Of a stretch of DNA of 64,000 nt, positions 31,571-64,000 are shown in pieces. Source of the stretch: Aquila chrysaetos chrysaetos (lineage: Eukaryota; Chordata; Aves; Accipitriformes; Accipitridae); NCBI RefSeq assembly GCF_900496995.4, contig NC_044027.1, forward strand, positions 14,408,743 to 14,472,742. The letters are read 5' to 3'. A program made the translations under genes and the position numbers. Each line of letters opens with the position of its first letter. Positions within the stretch are counted from its first letter, which is position 1. Below the pieces are notes generated by a model that did not search any database, was not told the DNA's origin, and saw nothing but the letters and a program-made list of their open reading frames with translations.

Positions 31571-33840
31571 GCGGCCGGCAGGGGGCAGCAGGCGGCCGGG
31601 AGCGGCGCGCCGGGAGCGCGCGGGGGCGGGAGCGCGCGCGGCAGGTGGGCGGGAACGATGGTGGCGGAGCGGAGTGTGCGGGTCCGGCCCGGGCACCAAC
31701 CCCCCCCCCCCCCAACGTCCACGGGCACCCCCCGGGCACCCTCCCGTGCACAACTTCTCCAAAGCCCCACCCCACCCAGCTGTGCACAGCTGGTGGCACG
31801 CGCGCGGTGCACACCTGCAAACCCGGAGGCACCCACGCGAGCGCACAAGCTAGTGCACGGGCGAGGTGTGCACGCACGCACACCTATGCACATAGCTGCA
31901 TCCCCTCCCGGCGGCCGTGGTGGCTTCAGCTCCGGCTCTGCCACTCGTGGGGGGGTGGGGGGGGGTGATGTGCTCGTGCAACCTCGTGCACCAGCCCAGT
32001 TCCCCAAGCAGCACCCTGCCCTCCCGGGAGCACCCACCACCACCGGGGATACTCACCCAGGACGGGCTGGGGGTGTTGGGGAGGTGCCATCGAGTGGCTG
32101 CCACCCCCCCGGCGCTCGGGGGGTTCGGGGGGCTGCTGCCCGCAGCACACTCGGACCCTCTCCTGCTGAAAGAGCTGCTGGAGGAAGCGTTAGCCCAGAA
32201 TTTATTGGTATTATTATCATCATCATTATTTTTATGATTATTCTGGTGGAATTTCCAGACGCAGGGAGCTCCGGAGAGCCGGCAATAACTGAAGCCGCCT
32301 TGGGTTTCCTATTTACGTATTTATTTTATTCTGGTGGAGCGCCTCCAGATTTCAGCAGGCAGCCGTGGCCCAGGGGCAGAGGGGGCGAGGAAGCCGTGCC
32401 GGTTGGGCATTTTTCTGACATGCTGTCACGCTCCCCCCTCTTCCCAACCCTTCCTGTCCCCACACAAAGCGGGGTGTCATGGCGGGGGACCCCAATGCCC
32501 GCAGCCCCCAGGCCCCAAGCCTGCCTTCGTGGCAGGGCAGTGGGTCCCAAGTCCTTTGCAGAGTGGCTGCTGGCTCTGGTGCCACGGGGAATTGGTGCCA
32601 TGCGGTGGCACCTTGCTGGGCAGCTGGCATGAACCCCCCCCTTGCAGCCCAGTAGCTCCCGTGGGTGGGGTTTGGGGGGGCATCATCCTTGTACCATCCT
32701 GAGTGGGGGTGGAAATAATCCCGTCCAAGTGCCTTCGGCAGGGACCGGAGGGGAAAAGCAGCAGGAGGAGCAAAAGGGAGTGAGGATTTCTCCCTCTACG
32801 TGGAGGATGCTTTATACCCATATGAGCTGGCTTCAAACCAGCGCAGCTCAGCCAGGGGGACCCCACATCGGGTGGGCTGGGCAGCCGAGACCCTCACTCC
32901 GGTCCTGAGTGCCTCCTCGCTGCTGCCGGCGGCTGGGCAAACCCTGGACCCTCCTGGTCTGGGTAAAGCCCAAACCCTCCGTGGTCCAGTAAAACCCTGG
33001 ATCCTCCGCAGCTGGGATGGCAGCACCGGGTGCAGTCACTGTCCCCAGCTGCGTGGCACTGGTGGGGACTGTGCAGGGTTCAGCCCTCCATCAGGCACCG
33101 TTTTGGGGGGAACACCCCCTGCAGTCCCCACCCACCCAGTCCCCTTGACTGGGAAAGGAGGGCTGGTGAGTGTGGGTCACCCCATTGCCACCTCTGACCC
33201 CAGCCGTGTTGGCCCTGGGGATGAGAGGTGACCCCAAAGGGCCCCACCAGCCCAACCGTACCCCCATGAGCCCCCACCCCAATACCCCCCCTGGCTGCAA
33301 AGGAGGCTTTGGGGGTGCAGTGCGGGGCCAAACCCGGCTCAAAACCAGCCCTGGGAGGTGTCAAACCCAGCGAGCCAAGGGCTGAAACCCTTCCCTGGCC
33401 ATCAGCGTGGCGAGGCTGGTGAGGGGCTGGGCACATGGGAGCCCTTCCCCGGAGCATCCCTGCCCTGGTCCGCTCATGGCTGTGCCAGGAGCCACGGCCT
33501 TTGGGGAGTTGACTCCCCATCCCCACATTTCTTGGGTGAAAAAATCTGGTTTGCAAATAGGGACATCGTTGGTGCGGTCGGCTGGGGTGCTCGAGTGCCC
33601 GGCTAAAATAACAGCGTCGGGATCTGCCCCCTTCCTCCCCATCGCCTTGGCGGGGCGGACTAGGAAGAATGTGAGTTGGCTATCCATCAGGGAGACAGAG
33701 CAACAGCCAGCCGAAGAAAGAGGGGCATTTTAGGAGGAAAGCCAGGGAAATTTGATCATTAAGAAATCCTCCTGGCTGTCTGGGGGAATTTAATTAAATT
33801 GCTGGAAAGGGCTGTAAGCACATCTGGATCCAATATGTGC
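31571..33840. other. ASB6-PRRX2 intergenic, first part
   Basis: CpG-rich until about 31.7 kb, then GC-rich unique DNA. An AT patch at 32195-32340 (TTTATTGGTATTATTATCAT) may be a conserved element. A 413-codon + frame from 31391 arises from the repeat and GC content and has no domain. Confidence 0.45.
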
Positions 33841-33849
33841 AGCTTTGAT

Positions 33850-33898
33850 TTTTTTCTTTCTTTCTTTCTTTCTTTTTTTTTTTTTTTTTTTTTTTTTA
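33850..33898 (-). repeat. (GAAA)n / poly-A tract (minus strand)
   Basis: TTTC repeats run into about 25 T residues on the + strand. It could be the tail of a lost retroposon, but no element body is recognisable. Confidence 0.8.
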
Positions 33899-35329
33899 GT
33901 TCACTCTTTTCCCATCTCACTGTTGAAGGAGGGGGGGAATAAAAGGGAAATAGCAGAGCCACGGAGTATTGGTTCATCTGGGACTGGGATTCCTGGCAGG
34001 GAAAGAAAGAGAGGGAGAGAAAGAAAGAGCAAGAGAAAGAGGCAGAAACAGAAGGAATAAGAAAGCTGGGAGAAAAAACCTTCACCAAGGGCCTGGCTGG
34101 GGTGTTTTATAATGCCACCGACTGCAGAGACAAGGAGCTAGGAGGGAACGGGGGGAGTTGTGAGAGCTGGAGGGGAGAGGAGGAGGAAAGGAGCTAGCCC
34201 AGGGCACGCTGTGCTTTCGGGGTCTGGCAGGGATGAAGGGAGAAAGAGGAATTGCTCAGTGGATAGAGAAATACCATTCCTAGCCGGGACCCTCAGGACC
34301 GGGCATGGGGGGACTCCTCCAGCAGGTCTGTCACCCGGCTGTCACCCCTGCGGGCAGCGCTGCCCTGAGCCCTGCCCGTCCCGATGCCCTCGGTGCGGGG
34401 GGCAGGATGGGGATGCTCCGGTCCCCAGCCCCAGGCAGGACACGGGGCTGGGCACGGCTCCGATTTAAGCAGATGGGGCAGGCAGCCCTGCTTCCCCAGC
34501 ACCGGGGAAGGGACTGACCCCCAGCCACCCGCCACGAGAGCCAGTCAGGCACCATCAAACCCCCACCATCTCCCATACTCTACTCCTTACTATCTCTTTA
34601 CTCTGTCCATCCTCCTTACGGTGGAGGAGAGGTGCATCTCCATCGTAAGAAAAACCCTTCCACCCATTGGGGATGTGGGTAAGGCGGTCCAGTTTCTCTG
34701 CACGATAATATCCATAGGGCCAGATTTGGGGAATATTAAGGAGAACGAGCACCCGGGTACCGAAGGGAGCGGCACGAGCCCGAGCAGTGCTCCAAGGATG
34801 CTGCACCGTCCCACCCCAGCCACCGCTGCTGTTTCGGGGGTGAGGAGGAGGGCTGGGGCTGGCAAAGCACGTCCGGATCCGTGCCGTGGTGAACGCTGTG
34901 GAAGCGTGAGATGTTATCACAGCATGAGAGAAATATCAGGAAACCCCTAGGAGGACACAAAGCGAGATTACCAAAAAATATCTTTTTTTTTTTTTTTTTA
35001 AGAGAGGAAGAGGAAGGGCTAGCAAGCAGAAACACATTCATCCCAAGGGCTGCAAACTGCAAACCTGGCAGGCTCTGGCCGGCTGGACCCTCACCCCGAG
35101 GAGCTTGGCATGGCCCTGCCAGTTCGGTGCCGCTCTGGTTCATCAGCCCAACAGCTCTGGCTCAGCAAAGCCAGGCTCTGAGCACAAACCTCGCTCAGCA
35201 AAACCCAGGCGCTCAGTGTCAGGCAAAGCAAATCCGCTTGTCTTCGTCTCTGAACCACCCGTGCTTTGCCCTAAGCATGGCCGAGAGTCACCTTGCCAGC
35301 TCCGAGGTCCAGTTTTAATCACTTAAAAC
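33899..35329. other. ASB6-PRRX2 intergenic, middle part
   Basis: A GAAAGAGAGG purine tract lies at 34000-34060 and a T run at 34983-34999. Otherwise it is unremarkable, with no gene. Confidence 0.45.
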
Positions 35330-35960
35330 ACATTTTTTACCAAAAAAAAAGAGAAGAGCTTGCACGAGAGAATTAGGAAATGCCAGGATGGTGGGTTTCA
35401 AACACTGGGTCTCGCTTCAGATGCCTTGTGTGGCTGGCGGAGTTAAAAAAAAAAATGATGCTGAAAAAAAAGAGGCAAATCCTACAGCTAAAAAGGAAAT
35501 TGCATTAATACAGATTGTTTTATTTAAAAAAAGCAAACCCTGACCTCTACTTCAAAAAAGTCATTAGACATTCTCCTTCTGAAAGGCCGACAGGGGATAT
35601 TACTGAAAGGCCAGTTAATTTCTCAATGACTTACTGTTCTTGCTCTGCTCATGGAAATGTGTAAAGAGTCGGAGGGTAATTTAAGGCACCCTGCAGAAAG
35701 GTGTGTAAATCTTTGCATGTCTAAAGAAACTTTACCAGACCGCTAGGATTGGGAAAAAAGAAAATGCTTGCCCTCTTTTTTTTTTTTTTCCTTTTTTTTT
35801 TTTTTTTTAACTTTCCTTTGGAACTCTGATCCCCTTTGATCATAAAAAAGGTCATATTTCACCCAAAAAAATATCAGCAATCACAGGGCCCGAGGAAGTG
35901 CGAACCCAAGGGGGTTTCACCGACGATTATTCCCTCCATTTAATTATTTAATGCCGTGAA
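35330..35960. other. Long AT-rich block upstream of PRRX2, candidate enhancer
   Basis: About 600 bp of AT-rich, non-repetitive sequence outside two T runs (35777-35808). It contains TTGCATTAATACAGATTGTT, AGTTAATTTCTCAATGAC, GGTAATTTAAGGC and AATCTTTGCATGTC. No open frame. It has the look of a deeply conserved element 2.3 kb upstream of the PRRX2 start. Confidence 0.45.
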
Positions 35961-37859
35961 CTGAGGGAAAGCCGTCTCCCCTGGAAAAGCCAGACAGTTC
36001 AAGAATAAGGTCTGGCCCCGAACAAGGAGGAGGAAGAGGGTTATAAATGGGGCTGGGGCTGCTCCATCCCCCCCTCCCGCCCTCGCCCCTTCATGGGCCA
36101 AGACCAGCCGCCCCACAACCCCCCCAGAATAATCACAGCAAGATGTTCCCAGCCTCTGGGGCCAAGGGGGAAACACTGGGGGAAGGATGGAGGTCCTCAC
36201 TGCCGCAGCCCCCCCCCCGCCAGCCCCGACCAGTTGGGGCGCATCCCTCATGGATCACTGTCCTCCAAGGGGATGTCTCTGTCCCCCAGGTTGGTCCTCA
36301 AGCAGTTTTTCTTGGATGTGGTGTCATCCCCATTCTGGGAAGGGTCTTGTCCCTGCAGCCGTGGTGGAAAAAAGCAGGATAAAGCCGGTACCTGGCCGAG
36401 AAGGGGTGACACGGGGCTGCGCTGGCGGTCCCAGGGCCCGGTGGTCCCAGGGGTGATGCAGGCATCTCCCCCGCTGAGAGCACGGGGCAGCCAGGAGGGC
36501 TGATGGCAATATATGCAATCTATATTCTAATATATGCATTCAGTGCATAACTGCAGTGCACAGCATCGCCCTGGCACCGCGCGCCACCGGGGACCCATCC
36601 AGCCGGGTGCCGGGCGGAGGTAAAACACCCATCCATGGGGAGCAGCCCCTGGGGAAGCAGGAGCAGAAAGCAGTGTGACACCAACCCGTGATTTACATGG
36701 CCAAGGGGAACAGGACCAGACGTCGGAGCTGACTCCAAAAGTGGCCCTAGGGCCAATAAATTGGGCCAATAGGGCCAATAAATGGACCCCCCCAAAAAAG
36801 GAGGGGGGAAGGGAGGTTGGGCTGGCTTGTTTGCACACTCGAGGAGCCCCCCGTGGAGTAGGAGAGAGCCAAAATCTGCCTTCAGCTACACCCCTTCCAA
36901 GCTGGAGAGCTCTGGGAAGCTGCTTCCCCGTCAGGAAGATCAGATTTGGCAGCACTGGCTGGCTTAGAAATCTGCACGCCTCCAACTTGAAGGGGAAGAG
37001 AGCGCAAGAAAAGCTTTCGACAAATGTTAAAATAACTCAGCCAGGGGTTTGCCTCCCTTGGCTGCGCTGGAGCAGGGATGTTTATGAGCTCAGAGCTGGG
37101 CTGCAGCGGCCGATCTCGCTCGGAGATTTTGCGTCGAACCCTGCGAGCGCGCAACCCCGTCCATATGTGCCTGCAGCGGCGGGCAGGAGAGCACGCTGGA
37201 ATCAAGGGGAAGAAATAATAACTGTTAACCTCTTCGATTTCTGCTCATCGCCCCGAGCCCAGCCCTCGCCGGACACTAGCAACCAGCCCCAGCCGCTGGC
37301 TCTGCCCCCCTCCCTCCCACCGCCTCCTCCGTGTATATATGTATCTATGCGTATAAATATATATATAATTTTTAAAGAGGAAAAACTCCTTTTTCCTTTC
37401 CCGGTGGCTGGTTTTCATTAGGGAGGTTTCTTTCTAACCCCAAGGGAAGCAGCCTATGAGTTTTTAACTGTGGTGCAGGACGTAATTATCTCATTAAGGC
37501 GAGAGAGCCAGGCTTTTCCCAGGAGAGGTGACCTTGCTCCGGGGTTGATGGGGACCGGGAAGGGGGGGGGGGGGGGGGGCTAGAGGTGGAGGGGGGCCGT
37601 GTCCCCCGCTAACCTGCGGGTCACCTCTCCCTCCAGCCCCATTTGGAGCTGGGGAAACCCGGCCCCTCTCCCCCCCCCCCCCGCCCCATCCCCTCCCCAC
37701 GGAGCGCAGCCACTTACACTTGTTGATAGAAGCACTTAAAGCAGGGCTGGGGGGGGGGGGGGAATGATGTGGATGGGGTAAGGGGGGGGAAAAGCGGGTC
37801 TCCCTCCCCCTCTGCCCCCCCCCCCCTTCTTTTTCCTCGCCTTGGCTGCCGGCGGTGCT
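35961..37859. other. PRRX2 upstream region
   Basis: It has TATATA-rich patches at 36510-36545 and 37332-37376, a GACGTAATTATCTCATTAAGG homeodomain patch (37480-37500) and G/C runs (18 G at 37562-37579). GGGCCAATA is repeated three times at 36750-36781. No gene is seen. Confidence 0.4.
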
Positions 37860-38230
37860 CGGCCCCTGGCAGGGGGGCAGGTCGCCGTGCCGGGGCGGGG
37901 GGGGCGAGGGGCCGCCCCGCTCGGCTCGGAGCAGGGGCGTTTGTTTGAACAGCTCCAGAGCAAAGAGCAGGGGAAGAAAGTTTGGGCTGGGAGCGTGGTT
38001 TTTTCCCCAGACGTCAGCACAAGGCGGAACAGGGGCTGGGGAGGGAGCCGGACTCACAGGGCAGCCGTGATTTTTATTTTTTCCCCCATTTTTTTAAAAA
38101 TTATTATTATAATTTTTTTTCTTTTTTTTTTTTTGGGGGGGGGGGGGGGGGGAGGGTGGGTGGGGAAGGGGAAGGGGGCCGGGGAGCGGCCCGGCACCTC
38201 GGGGTGGGCTGCGGGCTGGGGGTGGGAGCC
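37860..38230 (+). promoter_or_regulatory. PRRX2: PRRX2 promoter and 5' UTR region
   Basis: A CpG-rich start gives way to an AGACGTCA near-CRE at 38009-38016, then a T-run/G-run junction (about 38098-38152), then a G-rich leader up to the ATG. No TATA box lies at a useful distance. The exact transcription start is not visible. The CpG island continues through exon 1 to about 39.48 kb. Confidence 0.45.
38098..38152 (+). repeat. Poly-T followed by 18-G run before PRRX2 start
   Basis: T-rich homopolymer runs change directly into 18 G residues (38135-38152), 79 bp before the ATG. The G run could form a quadruplex in DNA, or in the 5' UTR if transcribed. Length is prone to sequencing error. Confidence 0.85.
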
Positions 38231-61410
<23,180 letters not shown>

Positions 61411-61650
61411 CCAGGGCAAAGCCGACCCCGTGGCCTCATCCAGGATACAGCGTGGAGCTCCTGTGCCAGCCCAGGACGAATCCGCCGCCTGCCCAACCCA
61501 CATGCCACTCATCCAACATCTCAGCACCTCTCCTCTCTTCTTCCCTTTTGAAGGTAGAGTCAGTCCCAGGCCGAAGTGGCACATAATTATAGCCACATAT
61601 GGAGCAAACTTGGTTAGAAACTTGCTTTTCCGCACACCCTTATAATAAAG
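61411..61650 (+). other. PRRX2: PRRX2 proximal 3' UTR
   Basis: This is the sequence from the stop to the first canonical poly(A) signal. It has no coding continuation. Confidence 0.7.
61644..61649 (+). terminator. PRRX2: PRRX2 proximal poly(A) signal AATAAA
   Basis: Canonical AATAAA lies 234 bp after the stop, followed by a TATATATACACACACA stretch. It is the best candidate for the short PRRX2 mRNA 3' end. Confidence 0.65.
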
Positions 61651-63559
61651 GCTATATATACACACACATACCCCCCACGCGCTCTTCGAGGACAGACAGA
61701 CTTGCCAAGGGAACAAGAATTTGCTTCCAAACATGGAAGGATCTTGGACTATTGGATTTGACCAATCTGGGTACCTCGCCCAGAGAGCCAAAGAGTTATT
61801 GGGTCTTCTCCTCCCACAGGGACAGCATGCAGCGGTGGGAGGATCACGAGCCCCCCTTTCTGCTGGGCTGCGACTCGCAGCGCTCAACCGCGGGCACCGA
61901 AGCTGACCCGCGCGTTCGCCTCTTTGTGCATCCCCAGCCGCGGTGCTTAGGAGGGACTTCGGGAAGCCGACGGCTCAACCCTGCCGCGGCCAGTCCCGGC
62001 CAACCCCCTGCACCGCGCTGCCTGCATTTAGGAGCTGCCTATGTCAATGGCATCAGGCTTTGTCCCCAGAGGGGCGAGGAGGGCTGGAGCATCTCGACAG
62101 ACTTGCTCAGAGCCTGTGAGCTCTCCTGCAAGCTGGGGGAAGCATTGCTGGTCCCCAGGCAGGCACCGCTGCCCTGCCTCAGTGGGTTTGCCAGCAATTC
62201 TGCAGAGCCCCAGGTCATTGCACCGTCCCAGGGAAAGAGAAAATTGGAAAAAGCTGTTGGGTTTCAGCTGAGTAGGCGGCTCCCAGCGCTTTGTGCCAAC
62301 GGCAAAGCAGGCTTCGCCTTCCGGAGGCACAGCCTCCCCGTCGGCAGCTCCACAGATGTGCGCGGGGGTCTGGGGCTGGCGACTCCACGGGGGTGGGCTT
62401 TTTTGGTTTTGTGGAAAGGAAATGGTTTCCCCCTCGTCCCAGCCTGCCGTGCAGCCTAATGAGGTTGCAAGGTGGGATGTGCAGGGGGATGGACGCAGGG
62501 TGGGCAACCTTGCTCCGGGCTTATGTTACCCCAGTCCTTCGCCTGTGGGACTGAGCCGCAGGGAGACGCACCCTCCACTTCCCCCTGCCAATACCGCAAT
62601 AATGGGGGATGAGCCGGAGCGATGGAGGTTTTACCCTGTGGACAAAGCCCTCCGGTAACCAGACCACCCTTTCCTCACCCACTGCAAAGAGCCACCAGCC
62701 AAGCATGGGGACACCACCAGCTCAGACGGGTGGCCTGGACGGAGAAGGCACCAGCCCTACTTGCCTAGAGGGGCTTAGCCCCGCTGGGGACTGTAGCAGT
62801 AGATCTGAGGATGAATACAGCAATTGCTAAAGTGCTTCCTCCAGATAAACGTCCTCCGGTGTGCGACACCAAGGCTGAAAGTGTCCCAACTACACCTGTG
62901 CCCACCTGAGACCCCACCGCTCCCAGGAGCATCCTCTCCCTTTCCCACTGGGTCTCACTGCAGCCGCACGTGGTACCCAGTGGCTGCGACGCCAGGACCC
63001 TCAGCTTCACCCCAGGCAACGCCTGCGCTGAGGGGGGGCTCACCCAGCATCCCGAGCTGGAGACCTGATGGGAGAACCAGGAGACAAGCACATCCTCTCT
63101 AGCTGGGGTTGAACGGGCCCGTCCATCCTGCCCCCAGCCCCAATTTTCTCTGCTCTACCCAGTGCGGCCCCCCGGTTGGGAACAGCTGCCTCCCCTCCTC
63201 CTCCTCCTCGGGCACGGCGGGCAGGGAGGGGGCACAGCCTGACCAACACCTCCCACCTCATCCAGGGAGCAAAGTCACCCTAAATACCCACCCTGTGCCC
63301 CCCACCCCTATTTCCAGGGCTGGTATCCCCCCCATTGGCCATGTCAGAAGGGGAGCACACAGCTACCCAGACCGCAGCAAGACACCGCACAGAGACCTGA
63401 CAAAAGCCGAGACATGCCAGGCCGGGGGGAAGACAGATCCACTGCGGATCAAATCATCCGCCATGAGAAACGCCACTTGGGGCAGGAGGAGGGGGCCAGG
63501 GGGGTCCTATTCCCATGGAAAGCACAGGGCTCTTTTTTCGGTTATACAAGATGAAACCA
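61651..63559 (+). other. PRRX2 downstream sequence or extended 3' UTR
   Basis: This is ordinary GC-rich sequence with no recognisable gene. It may be part of a long PRRX2 3' UTR if the distal AATAAA signals are used, otherwise intergenic towards the next gene (PTGES in mammals). Confidence 0.4.
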
Positions 63560-64000
63560 CAGGGATATAAATGTCGCTGCCTCTTTGAGAGCATTAATGA
63601 AAATAAACCCATTTAATAGTTTGCAGATGCCGTTTCTGTAAACCTAAAAAAAGCAGGGAATAAATATTTCTTCACTAAATATCTATATGTATATATATAT
63701 TTGAAAACATTTGCTCCTAATCTTAGGGCCCCTCCTTCGCCGTGCTCTTGGCAGCTTATAGCAGCTTGTCAGTCAACGCTGAAGCCTCACTGAGACGAGA
63801 TACAAATTGCACCCATGGAGGGGTAGCAGGATGGAGGGATTATTGTAATCTAAGCTCCCTCTCACCCTTTCTATTTGTACATTTCAATTACTTGTAACAA
63901 GATCCACGGTGGTTTTTTTTTTTTCTTCTGCATGTCCGTGTTTTGGAAATTTTTGTAAGGTTTTTGTAAAAACAACTCTTGTGAAATAATGGAGGAATAA
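63560..64000 (+). other. AT-rich tail with stacked poly(A) signals, candidate distal 3' UTR
   Basis: The composition switches abruptly to AT-rich. AATAAA occurs at 63602-63607 and 63659-63664, a TATATA run lies near 63690, and TTTTTGTAAGG/TTTTTGTAAA and a terminal GGAATAA reach the window edge. This is typical of a vertebrate 3' UTR end on the + strand, but a conserved non-coding element is equally possible. Confidence 0.4.
63602..63607 (+). terminator. Distal AATAAA signal
   Basis: Canonical AATAAA, about 2.2 kb after the PRRX2 stop. A second lies at 63659-63664. Use is unproven. Confidence 0.3.

Larger units (their letters stand above)
30900..31720 (-). promoter_or_regulatory. ASB6: ASB6 CpG-island promoter
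   Basis: This CpG-dense region is upstream of ASB6. On the minus strand a GC-rich segment with ETS-like GCTTCCGCTTCCGG ends in the consensus donor GGGGAAG|GTGAGG (exon end 31352), which suggests an untranslated first exon starting near 31.38-31.41 kb. The repeat array at 31420-31570 lies immediately upstream. A 16-G run is at 31142-31157. There is no TATA box. Confidence 0.65.

Noticed and set aside
31658-31760. Divergent gene starting with MVAERSVRVR next to the ASB6 promoter
   Set aside because: After about ten codons the frame becomes Pro/Thr low complexity and no splice-supported continuation is seen.
31391-32632. 413-codon + strand open frame
   Set aside because: It starts inside the 19-bp GC-box minisatellite, which encodes a Gly/Arg repeat, and continues through C-rich DNA. 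No domain or splice support.
33850-33898. SINE or LINE tail
   Set aside because: No element body was recognised on either side; best described as a simple repeat.

Overview
The window looks like GC-rich avian nuclear DNA, probably from a microchromosome. Three vertebrate genes lie in the order NTMT1 (+), ASB6 (-), PRRX2 (+). The same gene neighbourhood is known on human 9q34.11, and I recall it on chicken chromosome 17. Coding introns of NTMT1 and ASB6 are only about 200-550 bp, CpG islands are strong, G and C homopolymers are long, and I see no CR1 or LTR element. All of this fits a bird. The species cannot be named from the sequence.

Layout. Positions 1-20,400 are non-coding. They hold a possible exon edge at the left end, an orphan CpG island (4.8-5.6 kb), faint MIR/CORE-SINE relics, AT-rich blocks that look like conserved non-coding elements, and a CT then TA/CA microsatellite field (17.0-17.5 kb). 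NTMT1 occupies about 21.3-24.95 kb: a CpG-island promoter with a CRE, two inferred 5' UTR exons and three coding exons (223 aa). ASB6 runs the other way (about 31.4 to 25.8 kb) with six coding exons (421 aa, six ankyrin-type repeats and a SOCS box). Its promoter carries a 19-bp minisatellite in which every unit is a GC box. The 6.8 kb between ASB6 and PRRX2 holds a strong AT-rich block at 35.3-35.95 kb. PRRX2 spans 38.2-61.4 kb with four coding exons (247 aa; PRX motif, paired-like homeodomain, OAR). Its 21.7-kb first intron contains many candidate enhancer blocks, a G-tract-spaced minisatellite (47.29-47.87 kb), an orphan TATA/CRE promoter-like site (54.36-54.43 kb) and an AT-rich island with protein-like broken frames (58.83-59.61 kb). 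The last 2.6 kb is PRRX2 3' UTR and downstream sequence.

Function. The three genes do not form a pathway. NTMT1 is an N-terminal alpha-amine methyltransferase, ASB6 is the substrate receptor of a Cullin-5 ubiquitin ligase, and PRRX2 is a mesenchymal homeodomain regulator. The many homeodomain-rich AT blocks around PRRX2 fit the regulatory landscape of a developmental gene. I could not run any alignment, so conservation is inferred from base composition and motifs only. I found no novel multi-gene system. The most unusual items are the ASB6 promoter minisatellite, the 47-kb minisatellite and the 59-kb protein-like island.
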